A DNA stretch of 64,000 nucleotides from Streptomyces sp. SBT349 (GTDB taxonomy: Bacteria; Actinomycetota; Actinomycetes; Streptomycetales; Streptomycetaceae). Within the stretch, counting starts at the first letter, position 1; every line of letters starts with the position of its first letter. Of the stretch, positions 1-7,417 are shown in pieces. The DNA is taken from assembly GCF_001083795.1 (NCBI RefSeq), contig NZ_LAVK01000003.1:1-64000 (forward strand). Reading direction: 5' to 3'. Made by a program: the position numbers and the translations under genes. A model generated the notes under the pieces. The model was given only the letters and a program-made list of their open reading frames with translations. It did no database searches and was not told where the DNA came from.

Positions 1-405
1 GGGGGCGGCGGGGGGGGGGGGGGCCCCGAGGGGGGCGCCGGGGCCGAGGGCGACGCGTTCGCCACCGTGCTGGAGACGAGCCTGGCTCCGGGCGAGAGCG
101 AGACGGCGGTCTTCGAGGTGCCCGACGACGGCTTCCTGCTGATCACCGACATCGTGGCCGACGCGCCGCAGGGGGACACCGGCACCCTGCGCGTCACCAT
201 CGACGACAGGACCGTCACCTCGCTGGCCCTGGAGAACTTCCGCAGCCACGACAACCACTGGGTGACCCCGATCGAGGCGCCGCCGGGCAGCACCATCGAG
301 ATGTCGGTGACCTGCCATCAGCCGGGGAACCCGCCCGACGGACCCACGCCCAGCACCTGCGAGGAGTCGCTCTTCGTCAACGGCACCTGGGGCGCGTTGC
401 CCTGA
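1..405 (+). CDS. C-terminal part of an unknown protein (5' end outside window)
   Basis: The reading frame is open to base 1 and ends at a stop at 403-405, so the true start lies outside the window; a GTG at 67 is only an internal candidate. The first 20 codons are nearly all Gly/Ala/Glu (GGGGGGGGPEGGAGAEGDAF), which would be a flexible linker. It is followed by a compact, probably beta-rich region of about 110 residues (LETSLAPGESETAVFEV at the start, two Cys in VTCHQ and STCEES). The fold could be an extracellular or surface domain, but I recognise no family. The poly-G run at bases 8-23 may partly be a contig-end artefact. Confidence 0.55.
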   Translation, partial: GGGGGGGGPEGGAGAEGDAFATVLETSLAPGESETAVFEVPDDGFLLITDIVADAPQGDTGTLRVTIDDRTVTSLALENFRSHDNHWVTPIEAPPGSTIEMSVTCHQPGNPPDGPTPSTCEESLFVNGTWGALP

Positions 406-478
406 GGGGGCGCCGGGGGATCCACGGTGATCGAAAACCCGTCGACACGGGTGATCACCCCGGGGATCGTTGGACGGC

Positions 479-1243
479 ATGCGACAGGAAGAGATCTGGA
501 ACACCGACGTTGCCCACGGCTACGACACGCCCGGCACCGGCATGTTCGCGCCGGAGGTGCTGGAGCCGACGGTGGATCGCCTGGCCGAGCTCGCCGAGGG
601 CGGACCGGCGCTCGAGTTCGCCATCGGCACCGGCCGGGTGGCCGTCCCCCTGGCACGACGTGGCGTGCCGGTCACCGGCGTCGAGATGTCACAGCCGATG
701 GTGGACCGACTGCGGACCAAGGTGGACGAGGCGACGATCCCGGTCGTCGCCGGTGACATGGCGACCGCCCGCGCCCCGGGAACGTTCCAGCTGGTCTACC
801 TCGTCTACAACACGATCTCCAACCTGCTCACCCAGGACGAGCAGGTCGCGTGCTTCCGCAACGCCGCTCGCCACCTGGCACCGGGTGGACGGTTCGTCAT
901 CGAGCTGTGGGTCCCCGAACTGCGGAAGCTGCCGCCCGGCCAGCAGGCCGTGGTCGGCGGGGAGTCGGGGACGGGCCACTTCGTCCTGGACGCCTACGAC
1001 GTGCTGCGCCAGCACGTCGTCTCCCACCACTTCTGGTTCGGCGACGGCGAGGAGACGCGGATGTTCCGCAGCCCGCACCGCTACATCTGGCCGACGGAGC
1101 TCGATCTCATGGCCCGGCTGGCCGGCTTCCGGCTGGAGTCCCGGCACGCGGACTGGCACGGAGCCGAGTTCACCGCCGAGTCGCGGTCCCATGTCTCCGT
1201 CTACCGGCGTGGCGAGAAGGGCCCGGACCAGCTCGGCGGCTGA
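479..1243 (+). CDS. Class I SAM-dependent methyltransferase
   Basis: A 254-residue protein with a Rossmann methyltransferase core. Motif I is LEFAIGTGRVAVPLA (about residues 44-58), an acidic residue follows in GVEMSQPMV, and the region VYNTISNLLTQDEQ corresponds to motif IV. Such proteins transfer a methyl group from S-adenosylmethionine; the substrate cannot be told. The ATG at 479 is preferred to a TTG at 470 because the family normally starts just before the helix EEIWNTDVAHGYD. It stands alone on the plus strand, so no pathway is implied. Confidence 0.8.
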   Translation: MRQEEIWNTDVAHGYDTPGTGMFAPEVLEPTVDRLAELAEGGPALEFAIGTGRVAVPLARRGVPVTGVEMSQPMVDRLRTKVDEATIPVVAGDMATARAPGTFQLVYLVYNTISNLLTQDEQVACFRNAARHLAPGGRFVIELWVPELRKLPPGQQAVVGGESGTGHFVLDAYDVLRQHVVSHHFWFGDGEETRMFRSPHRYIWPTELDLMARLAGFRLESRHADWHGAEFTAESRSHVSVYRRGEKGPDQLGG

Positions 1244-1265
1244 GCCCGCGCTGTCCGGGCACCTC

Positions 1266-1655
1266 CTAGCCGGCCACCCGCGTGGTGCGCTGGCCCGCGT
1301 CGAGGACGGTGATCGCGCCCGCCCACAGGCATACGCACGTTGAGCGGGCGGTGAGCGCGGGCACCCGGGCGACCAGCACGGTCGGGGAGCCCGGGGCCCA
1401 GGGCGCGGACACCGCCGGGACGCACGGCGCCGGGGTCGGCACCCCCGCCGCGGCGGCGGTGGCCGCCACCACCGCCGGATTGGTGCGGCTGTTGCACAGG
1501 CCGAACGGCGCCAGGTTCGCCACCGGCCGGATGTCGTCGATCCGGGCGACCGGCCTTCCCGACGCCGTGACTCCCCGGGGCGGCACCGCGAGAGGGGCGG
1601 GGGAGAGCCCGAACGAGCACCGGAGCATCGCGCCCGCGACGACCACCGCGCTCAT
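1266..1655 (-). CDS. DUF4280 PAAR-like protein
   Basis: A 129-residue protein that fits the DUF4280 (PAAR-like) pattern end to end: N-terminal VVVAGAMLRCSFG, then IDDIRPVANLAPFGLCNS, GVPTPAPCVPA, a W-x-PGSPTVLV segment and C-terminal STCVCLWAGAITV. PAAR-like proteins form the sharp tip of contractile injection systems (type VI or extracellular CIS) in other bacteria; that role is family knowledge and is not shown here, since no sheath, tube or baseplate gene lies in the window. The ATG overlaps the stop of the preceding small ORF (ATGA) and has a GGAGGGG ribosome site, so the two are probably translationally coupled. Confidence 0.75.
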   Translation of the reverse strand: MSAVVVAGAMLRCSFGLSPAPLAVPPRGVTASGRPVARIDDIRPVANLAPFGLCNSRTNPAVVAATAAAAGVPTPAPCVPAVSAPWAPGSPTVLVARVPALTARSTCVCLWAGAITVLDAGQRTTRVAG

Positions 1656-1891
1656 GACCCCTCCCCGGCAACGGTCTCGGTGAGGAGGTCACGGGCGGTG
1701 GACCGCCGGGCGGGGAGGCCCTCGGCTTGTCGGAGCATGCGCACGACGGCAGTGTTCCCGGCGACGCGTGCGGCACGGCAGGGACGCGGGGGCAGACTTC
1801 CGGGCAGCGTGCGCGAGGCGTCGGGCGCGAGGCGTCGGGCGCGGGTGCCGCGCCTGGCCGCGCCTCGCCGCGGTCGGCGTCGGGTCACCAC
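1652..1891 (-). CDS. Small orphan ORF, possible DUF4157-type remnant
   Basis: A 79-residue reading frame tucked between the sigma factor (7-base overlap) and the DUF4280 gene (4-base overlap). The first half is Arg/Pro-rich and unlike a folded domain. The second half contains VAGNTAVVRMLRQAEG, which resembles the AGNxAVxRML segment at the N-terminus of many actinobacterial DUF4157 proteins, a family frequently associated with extracellular contractile injection systems. The coupling and GC-rich third positions argue that it is translated. It may be a decayed fragment of a longer gene. Function unknown. Confidence 0.4.
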   Translation of the reverse strand: MVTRRRPRRGAARRGTRARRLAPDASRTLPGSLPPRPCRAARVAGNTAVVRMLRQAEGLPARRSTARDLLTETVAGEGS

Positions 1892-2865
1892 CGGGGGATG
1901 AGCGGCGCGTCCGGTTCGTGCTGCCGCCAGGCCGCGGTGAGGCGGGCGAGGCGGGTGGGGTGGGCGATGCCGCGCACGGTCGCGATCCTGCCGCCGGTGA
2001 TGTCGAACGCCACGACGCCGACGACCTCGTCGCCGGGCACGAAGAGGATGGCGGGGGCGCCGTTGACGCGCGCGTAGTGGATGGCGGGCGTGCCGCCGGC
2101 GAAGCGCCGTTTCGCGGGTGTCGGTGTGAAACCGGCCCGTGCGACGGCCGCGATGCCCTGCGGAGTGTCATACCGCAGCAGCGTCCCGGCCAGGCCGCGG
2201 GCGCCGTCGGAGATCGCGGTCGCGTCGTCGGTGAGCAGCGCCACCAGCCGTTCGGTGCGGCCCGAGGAGGCGGCGGCGAGGAATTCCTCGACGATCCTGC
2301 GGGCGGATGCCGGGTCGCCGTCGCCGTTGCCGCTGCCGTTGCCGCGGCGGCGCGCGGCGGTGATGCGGTGCCGGGCCCGGTGGAGGTGCTGCTGGCTCGC
2401 GGACTCTGTGACGCCGAGGATCTCGGCGATCTCGGCGTGGCTGTGGCAGAACGCCTCGCGCAGGAGGTAGACGGCCCGCTCGACGGGGGACAGGCGTTCC
2501 ATGAGCGTCAGCACGGCCAGGGAGACCGATTCGCGCTGCTCGAACGTGTCGGCCGGGCCGAGCATCGGGTCGCCGTCGAGGAGCGGTTCGGGCAGCCAGG
2601 CGCCGACGGCGCGTTCGCGGCGGGCTTGTGCCGAGCGGAGCCGGTCGAGGCACAGGTTGGTGACGACCCTGGTCAGCCACGCCTCCGGCACCTTGATCCG
2701 CCGCCGGTCGGCGGCCTGCCAGTGCAGGAACGCGTCCTGCACGGCGTCTTCGGCGTCGGCGGCGGAGCCCAGCAGCCGGTACGCCAGCGGGGCCAGCCGG
2801 TTCCGGCTGGCCTCGAACCGGCCGGTGTCGAAGCGATCAGCGGCGGCGCCGTCCACGCGAACCAC
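1885..2865 (-). CDS. sigJ: ECF sigma factor, ECF41/SigJ type with C-terminal SnoaL-like domain
   Basis: A 326-residue protein. Residues about 18-85 form sigma region 2 (LAYRLLGSAADAEDAVQDAF, then WLTRVVTNLCLDRLRSA); residues about 115-170 form region 4 (LSPVERAVYLLREAF and the helix-turn-helix HAEIAEILGVTESASQQHLHRAR). A Gly/Asn-rich linker leads to a SnoaL-like domain (about residues 195-320). In ECF41 factors this extension replaces an anti-sigma factor and tunes activity. The DGGGK motif typical of ECF41 is here only ISDGARG. It starts 9 bases after the stop of the upstream oxidoreductase gene; ECF41 genes are known to sit next to such oxidoreductases, which supports the call. A GTG start is used. 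Confidence 0.88.
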   Translation of the reverse strand: MVRVDGAAADRFDTGRFEASRNRLAPLAYRLLGSAADAEDAVQDAFLHWQAADRRRIKVPEAWLTRVVTNLCLDRLRSAQARRERAVGAWLPEPLLDGDPMLGPADTFEQRESVSLAVLTLMERLSPVERAVYLLREAFCHSHAEIAEILGVTESASQQHLHRARHRITAARRRGNGSGNGDGDPASARRIVEEFLAAASSGRTERLVALLTDDATAISDGARGLAGTLLRYDTPQGIAAVARAGFTPTPAKRRFAGGTPAIHYARVNGAPAILFVPGDEVVGVVAFDITGGRIATVRGIAHPTRLARLTAAWRQHEPDAPLIPRW

Positions 2866-2874
2866 CCTAGGCGG

Positions 2875-4089
2875 CTAGGCGACCGCCTGCCCGGCCGGCG
2901 TATGCGCGGATCCATCCGGCACGGCGGCCAGGCGGCGCGTGCGCCTGGGCAGGCCGAAGGTCGGGTGCGAGGAGCTCCACAGCGCGGCCGTGACGATGCC
3001 CCACTTGATCCGCGCGGCCTTCCGGCCGCCCACGTACGTCGGCCTCGGCCGCGCCTCGTCGTCGACCCTCTGCAGGATCCCGTCCCGCCGCCCGAGGCTG
3101 ATGGCGTTGTACGCGTAGACCAGCCTGGTGTTCTCGATACCGCGGCCGGTCAGGCGTCCCACGATCGCGTCCGTGGCCTGCCGGCCGGTGTAGCCCGCCG
3201 AGGCGCAGGACATCGGCAGCGGCCGGCCGTTGTCGCCGATGGCGTGGGCGCTGTCGCCGACGGCGTAGACGTCCGGGTGCGAGAGCGACCGCATGGTGCG
3301 GTCGACGACGATCCGGCCGTTCGCGGTGACCTCAAGACCGCCGGCGGCGGCGATGGGGCTGACCGCGAACCCGGCCGCCCACACGGTCGCGTCGGACGCC
3401 AGGGCGGTGCCGTCGGCGCACAGCACCCGCGTCGCCTCGACGGCTTCGACGGTGGTGTGCTCCAGGACGGTGATGCCCAGCCGGTCGCAGGCCCGGCGCA
3501 GGTGGCCGCCGGCCCCGACGGCGAGCCGGGCGCCCAGCTCGCCGCGGGCGACCAGCGTCACCGGCAGGCCGGGCCGGGATTCGGCGATCTCGGTGGCGGT
3601 CTCGATGCCGGTCAGCCCGTCACCGACGACCAGCACGCTCCCGCCCGCGCCCCGCCGCTCCAGGCCGTCCAGGCGCTCGCGCAGGGTCAGCGCCGAGGGC
3701 CGGCCGGCGACGTCGAAGGCGTTCTCGGCCACGCCGGGGACGCCGTGGTCGGCGACGCGGCTGCCGAGCGCGTAGAAGAGCGTGTCGTAGCCGAGCTCGC
3801 CGCTACCGCCGTCGGCATGGGCCACGGCGACGACCCGGCGCTCGGGGTCGACGGCGGTGACACGGGCCAGGCGCAGCCGTATCCCCGTGCCCGCGAAGAC
3901 GTCGGCGAGCTTCGGAGCCGCGATCTCCTGGCCGGCCGCGAGCTGGTGCAGGCGCATCCGCTGGACGAAGTCCGGCTCGGCGTTGACCACGGTGATCTCG
4001 GTGTCCGCCGGGGACAGCCGGCGGGCCAGGATCCCCGCCGTGTAGGCCCCGGCATAGCCGGCGCCGAGGAGGACGATGCGGTGCTTCAT
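2875..4089 (-). CDS. NADH dehydrogenase-like FAD oxidoreductase
   Basis: A 404-residue flavoprotein of the type II NADH dehydrogenase/pyridine nucleotide-disulfide oxidoreductase superfamily. The FAD dinucleotide fold is at the N-terminus (IVLLGAGYAGAYTAGIL), the NAD(P)H fold at about residues 150-180 (SVLVVGDGLTGIETATEIAE), and the second FAD motif at about residue 270 (HPDVYAVGDSAHA). Electron acceptor unknown. It is the first gene of a leftward unit with the sigma factor, and this pairing is characteristic of ECF41 loci, where the oxidoreductase is a likely sigma target. Starts with ATG at 4089 after a CAGGAGCGCC ribosome site. Confidence 0.85.
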   Translation of the reverse strand: MKHRIVLLGAGYAGAYTAGILARRLSPADTEITVVNAEPDFVQRMRLHQLAAGQEIAAPKLADVFAGTGIRLRLARVTAVDPERRVVAVAHADGGSGELGYDTLFYALGSRVADHGVPGVAENAFDVAGRPSALTLRERLDGLERRGAGGSVLVVGDGLTGIETATEIAESRPGLPVTLVARGELGARLAVGAGGHLRRACDRLGITVLEHTTVEAVEATRVLCADGTALASDATVWAAGFAVSPIAAAGGLEVTANGRIVVDRTMRSLSHPDVYAVGDSAHAIGDNGRPLPMSCASAGYTGRQATDAIVGRLTGRGIENTRLVYAYNAISLGRRDGILQRVDDEARPRPTYVGGRKAARIKWGIVTAALWSSSHPTFGLPRRTRRLAAVPDGSAHTPAGQAVA

Positions 4090-4172
4090 GTGGCGCTCCT
4101 GTCGGTTCGCTTGCTCCCTCGGTGGGTTGAGCGGAACAGCGCCCCGATTGCTGACAGGAACCGCGTGTGGCG

Positions 4173-4224
4173 TGGGTCACAGGGCTGGGTCACAGGACTT
4201 GGCCCCAGAGCTGGGTCACAGAGT
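4173..4224. repeat. Four-unit 13-bp tandem repeat
   Basis: Units TGGGTCACAGGGC, TGGGTCACAGGAC, TTGGCCCCAGAGC (degenerate, 9/13) and TGGGTCACAGAGT follow each other without a gap in the 382-base divergent region between the oxidoreductase (minus) and pectate lyase (plus) genes. Copies spaced by just over one helical turn suggest a multimeric protein-binding site or a slippage product. The rest of this gap holds the palindrome at 4392-4405 and no further gene. Confidence 0.8.
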
Positions 4225-4391
4225 CGTCCCCGGACGCCGCCCCGCCCCTCGTCCCTGCGCTGCCGGGCCATGCGCGGACCGGGTCGCGGATGATCGGTAT
4301 TGTCCTCGCGGTGCGCGGAATCGTGCCGATTCTCCCCCCTACGCTTACCGTCCGAGTGGCCCGAATGACCAGGGGCCTTCCGCTCCGTGAG

Positions 4392-4405
4392 GGTAAGCGC
4401 TTACC
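4392..4405. promoter_or_regulatory. LacI-family-type operator upstream of pectate lyase
   Basis: GGTAAGCGCTTACC is a perfect 14-bp palindrome with the central AAGCGCTT core favoured by LacI/GalR-family sugar regulators. A half-site, CGCTTACC, lies 43 bases upstream of the palindrome end (4342-4349). It lies 66 bases before the pectate lyase start, as expected for repression relieved by pectin breakdown products. The regulator gene is not in the window. Confidence 0.65.
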
Positions 4406-4471
4406 GAGTCGAGGTCTCGCGCCCGGGGGCCGCCCGCCTCGCTGTACTCGACGACGAAAGGCGAGCCAAGG

Positions 4472-5581
4472 ATGAGACGTTCAATGGCGTTGCGACTCTC
4501 CGCGGTGCTGGCCTCGATGGCCATAGCGACCGCGACCGGTGCGTTCCTGTCGATGCCCGAAGCGTCGGCGGCGGCCGGCAGCGCCACCGGCTACGCGACC
4601 CAGAACGGCGGGACGACCGGCGGCGCGGGCGGGCAGACGGTCCGGGCCACCACGGGAACCGCGATCCACGCGGCCCTGTGCGGCCGGGCCAGCAGCGAGA
4701 CCCCGATCATCATCGAGGTCGAGGGGACCATCAACCACGGCAACACCAGCAAGGTGTCGGGCGACAGCTGCAACACCGCCGCGGGCGTGATCGAGCTCAA
4801 GCAGATCAGCAACGTCACGATCATCGGCGTCGGCAGCGGAGCCGTCTTCGACCAGCTGGGCATCCACGTGCGCGAGGCCAGCAACATCATCATCCAGAAC
4901 GTGACCGTCCGGAACGTCAAGAAGTCCGGCTCGCCCACGTCCAACGGCGGCGACGCCATCGGCATGGAGAGCGACGTCCGCAACGTCTGGGTCGACCACG
5001 TCACCCTGGAGGCGTCGGGCGGGGAGTCGGAGGGCTTCGACGGCCTCTTCGACATGAAGGACAACACCCAGTACGTGACCCTCTCCTACAGCATCCTGCG
5101 CGACTCCGGCCGCGGAGGGCTCGTCGGGTCCAGCGAGAGCGACCGCTCGAACGGCTTCGTCACGTACCACCACAACCTCTACGAGAACATCGACTCCCGC
5201 ACCCCCCTGCTGCGCGGTGGCACCGCCCACATCTACAACAACCACTACGTGAGCCTCCACGAGTCCGGGATCAACTCCCGAGCCGGAGCTCGCGCCAGGG
5301 TGGACAACAACTACTTCGAGGACTCCAAGGACGTCCTGGGCACCTTCTACACCGACGAGGCCGGCTACTGGCAGGTCGGCGGCAACGTCTTCGACAACGT
5401 GACCTGGTCCAGCCCCGGTGACGAGAACAACCCCGCCGGCCCGGACCCGCAGTCCACCACGACCGTCAGCATCCCGTACTCCTACAGCCTCGATGACGCC
5501 GGTTGCGTGCCGGACGTCGTCAGCCGGACGGCGGGCGCCCACACCGGTCTGGCCGAGTCGGACGGCGACTGCTCGCCGTAG
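4472..5581 (+). CDS. Secreted pectate lyase, polysaccharide lyase family 1
   Basis: A 369-residue exported enzyme that cleaves polygalacturonate by beta-elimination. Residues 1-34 form a Sec signal peptide (MRRSMALRLSAVLASMAIAT, cut probably after ASA). The rest is a PL1 parallel beta-helix with the WVDHVTL segment, a run of Asn-rich turns and the catalytic-arginine motif RTPLLR near residue 248. Length is normal for PL1, with no carbohydrate-binding module. The LacI-type palindrome upstream suggests sugar-responsive control. The gene stands alone and is followed by a convergent amidotransferase gene. Confidence 0.93.
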   Translation: MRRSMALRLSAVLASMAIATATGAFLSMPEASAAAGSATGYATQNGGTTGGAGGQTVRATTGTAIHAALCGRASSETPIIIEVEGTINHGNTSKVSGDSCNTAAGVIELKQISNVTIIGVGSGAVFDQLGIHVREASNIIIQNVTVRNVKKSGSPTSNGGDAIGMESDVRNVWVDHVTLEASGGESEGFDGLFDMKDNTQYVTLSYSILRDSGRGGLVGSSESDRSNGFVTYHHNLYENIDSRTPLLRGGTAHIYNNHYVSLHESGINSRAGARARVDNNYFEDSKDVLGTFYTDEAGYWQVGGNVFDNVTWSSPGDENNPAGPDPQSTTTVSIPYSYSLDDAGCVPDVVSRTAGAHTGLAESDGDCSP

Positions 5582-5609
5582 ACGCGGGGACGGCCCGGAC
5601 CGAGCCGGA

Positions 5610-6335
5610 TCAGCGGGGGTCCCGGCCGCGCCTCGCGGCGAACGCCGCGAAGCGCAGGGCCACCTCGCGCCAGACCTCGACGAGGGCGGGGTCGTCCGCG
5701 ACGGCGCGACGGTGCAGTGCCTCCCGGTCCACCCCATGACGCGCGAGCCGCCCGGCTGACCACTGGGCGATCCGCTCCGGGTCGCTCTCCGGATGGAACT
5801 GAACGCCCCACGCCGCCTCGCCGACCCGGAACGCCTGATACGGGCACCGGTCGCTCTCCGCCAGCCACCGCGCGCCCTCCGGCAGCCGGACGATCGCGTC
5901 CACGTGGTTCTCGATCGCCACGGGACGCGGCGGCAACCGGCGGAACAGCGGGTCCTCCGCCGCCTCGCCGCGCAGCGTCAGCCGCGTGCTCCCGAACTCC
6001 GGCTCCCCGTGCTCCGCCCGCACGGCTCCGCCGGCGACGCTCGCCAGCATCTGTCCGCCGAGACAGATGCCGACCATCGGGATCTCCCGGTCCAGCGCGT
6101 CCCGCACCAGCCGCCGCGCCGGGGCCAGCCAGGGCGCTCGCTCGTCGTCGTCCGGCAGATAGGCGCCGCCGAGAACGAGCAGCGCCGCGTGGTCCAGCCT
6201 GCCGGGCAACGGCTCTCCGGCGTAGGCCCGCACGACGCGCAGATCGAGCCCGCCCTCGGCGAGCCACCCGGCCCACCGACCGGGACCACCGGCCGCCATG
6301 TGCTGAATGACCAGAGCCTCGGTCCTACGAGCCAT
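5610..6335 (-). CDS. Type 1 glutamine amidotransferase (GATase1)
   Basis: A 241-residue single-domain class I amidotransferase. The nucleophile elbow is GICLGGQML (Cys about residue 92) and the catalytic His/Glu pair is in VQFHPESD. Free-standing members hydrolyse glutamine or act as gamma-glutamyl peptidases; the partner is unknown. ATG 6335 is chosen because it has GGAGTGG upstream and begins the conserved MARRTEALVIQH; an in-frame start at 6413 would add a Pro/Arg-rich tail. Divergent from the ABC exporter genes, sharing a 179-base region with a perfect palindrome. Confidence 0.85.
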   Translation of the reverse strand: MARRTEALVIQHMAAGGPGRWAGWLAEGGLDLRVVRAYAGEPLPGRLDHAALLVLGGAYLPDDDERAPWLAPARRLVRDALDREIPMVGICLGGQMLASVAGGAVRAEHGEPEFGSTRLTLRGEAAEDPLFRRLPPRPVAIENHVDAIVRLPEGARWLAESDRCPYQAFRVGEAAWGVQFHPESDPERIAQWSAGRLARHGVDREALHRRAVADDPALVEVWREVALRFAAFAARRGRDPR

Positions 6336-6436
6336 GTTCCACTCCCGTGTCGTGCGCCTGCCCGGCCGTGCCGGTCTCCCTGTCGGAGACCGTTCTGCCC
6401 CACCCCACCGCACACCACCCCCCGGCGGGCACGCGC

Positions 6437-6456
6437 CATCAGCCGATCGGCTGATG
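6437..6456. promoter_or_regulatory. Perfect 20-bp palindrome in a divergent promoter region
   Basis: The 10-bp arm CATCAGCCGA is followed directly by its exact reverse complement. It lies between the amidotransferase (minus) and the ABC transporter operon (plus), 58 bases before the latter start. A perfect dyad of this length is typical of a TetR- or MarR-type operator; no such regulator is encoded beside it. Confidence 0.6.
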
Positions 6457-6514
6457 CTCCTTCGAGCGCGATGGGCGATGTCCGCCCCCGTCCCGCCGCG
6501 GCACGCTCATTCCC

Positions 6515-7417
6515 ATGGCAATCATCGAAGTCAGCGGCCTGCACAAGGGCTACGCGGGAAGGAAGGCCGTCGACGGCGTGTCCTTCACCGTCGAGAAGGG
6601 AGAGATCTTCGGGATCCTCGGCCCCAACGGCGCGGGCAAGACCACCACGGTCGAGTGCGTGGAAGGACTACGGCGCCCCGACGCCGGCAGCGTCCGCGTG
6701 GCCGGGTACGACCCCGTCGCCGACCGCGACTCCGTCACCCGCATCCTGGGCGCGCAGCTCCAGGAGAGCGAACTACAGCCCAAGATCACCGTCAGGGAGG
6801 CGCTCGAACTGTACGCCGCCTGCTACCCGGACCCCGCCGACTGGCGCGCCCTCGCCGAGCGCCTCGGACTCAACGACACACTCCGCACCCGGTTCGCGAA
6901 GCTCTCCGGCGGCCAGAAGCAACGCCTGTCCATCGCGCTCGCCCTGGTCGGCAAGCCCGGCATCCTCGTACTGGACGAGCTGACCACCGGCCTCGACCCG
7001 CGAGCCCGCCGCGACACCTGGCGGCTCATCCAGGACATTCGCGACAGCGGGGTCACCGTGCTGCTGGTCACGCACTTCATGGAGGAAGCACAGCGCCTGT
7101 GCGACCGGATAGCCCTGATCGACAAGGGCCGGATCACCGCACTGGACACCCCGTCCGGGCTGATCGGACGCACCGCGGGCAGCACGGCGATCTCCTTCAC
7201 GCCCTCCGCCCCGCTCGACGTGCGGCTGCTGGCGGAACTGCCCTCGGTCGCGTCCGTGACGCACGAGGACGGCCGGATCGTGGTCAACGGCACGGACGAG
7301 ACGGTGCACGCCGTGCTCTCGCTGCTCGCCGGGCAGGGCGTCTCCGCCCACCAACTCCGCGTCACCGAGGCCACCTTGGACGACGCCTACCTCGACCTGA
7401 CGGGACCGGACGCATGA
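6515..7417 (+). CDS. ABC transporter ATP-binding protein, DrrA-like
   Basis: A 300-residue ATPase. Walker A is GPNGAGKTT (about residue 39), the Q-loop is in LGAQLQES, the signature is LSGGQKQRL (about residue 137) and Walker B is ILVLDELTTGLDP. In the Walker B context Leu stands where Pro is more usual, but the catalytic acidic residue is kept. The C-terminal 80 residues are the DrrA-type extension. It powers the permease encoded next (4-base overlap) and probably exports a drug, lipid or peptide. It heads an operon that continues into a two-component system, a common actinobacterial arrangement. Confidence 0.92.
   Translation: MAIIEVSGLHKGYAGRKAVDGVSFTVEKGEIFGILGPNGAGKTTTVECVEGLRRPDAGSVRVAGYDPVADRDSVTRILGAQLQESELQPKITVREALELYAACYPDPADWRALAERLGLNDTLRTRFAKLSGGQKQRLSIALALVGKPGILVLDELTTGLDPRARRDTWRLIQDIRDSGVTVLLVTHFMEEAQRLCDRIALIDKGRITALDTPSGLIGRTAGSTAISFTPSAPLDVRLLAELPSVASVTHEDGRIVVNGTDETVHAVLSLLAGQGVSAHQLRVTEATLDDAYLDLTGPDA

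Noticed and set aside
4173-4224. GTCACA boxes in the tandem repeat as ECF41 -35 elements for the oxidoreductase-sigma operon
   Set aside because: The boxes point toward the pectate lyase gene, not the sigma operon, and no CGTC element lies at a suitable distance downstream of any copy.
1768-4293. An 841-codon open frame on the plus strand opposite the sigma factor and oxidoreductase genes
   Set aside because: It is antisense to two clear protein families, is rich in Gly/Arg/Asp/Pro with no domain, and is the expected shadow of high-GC coding DNA.
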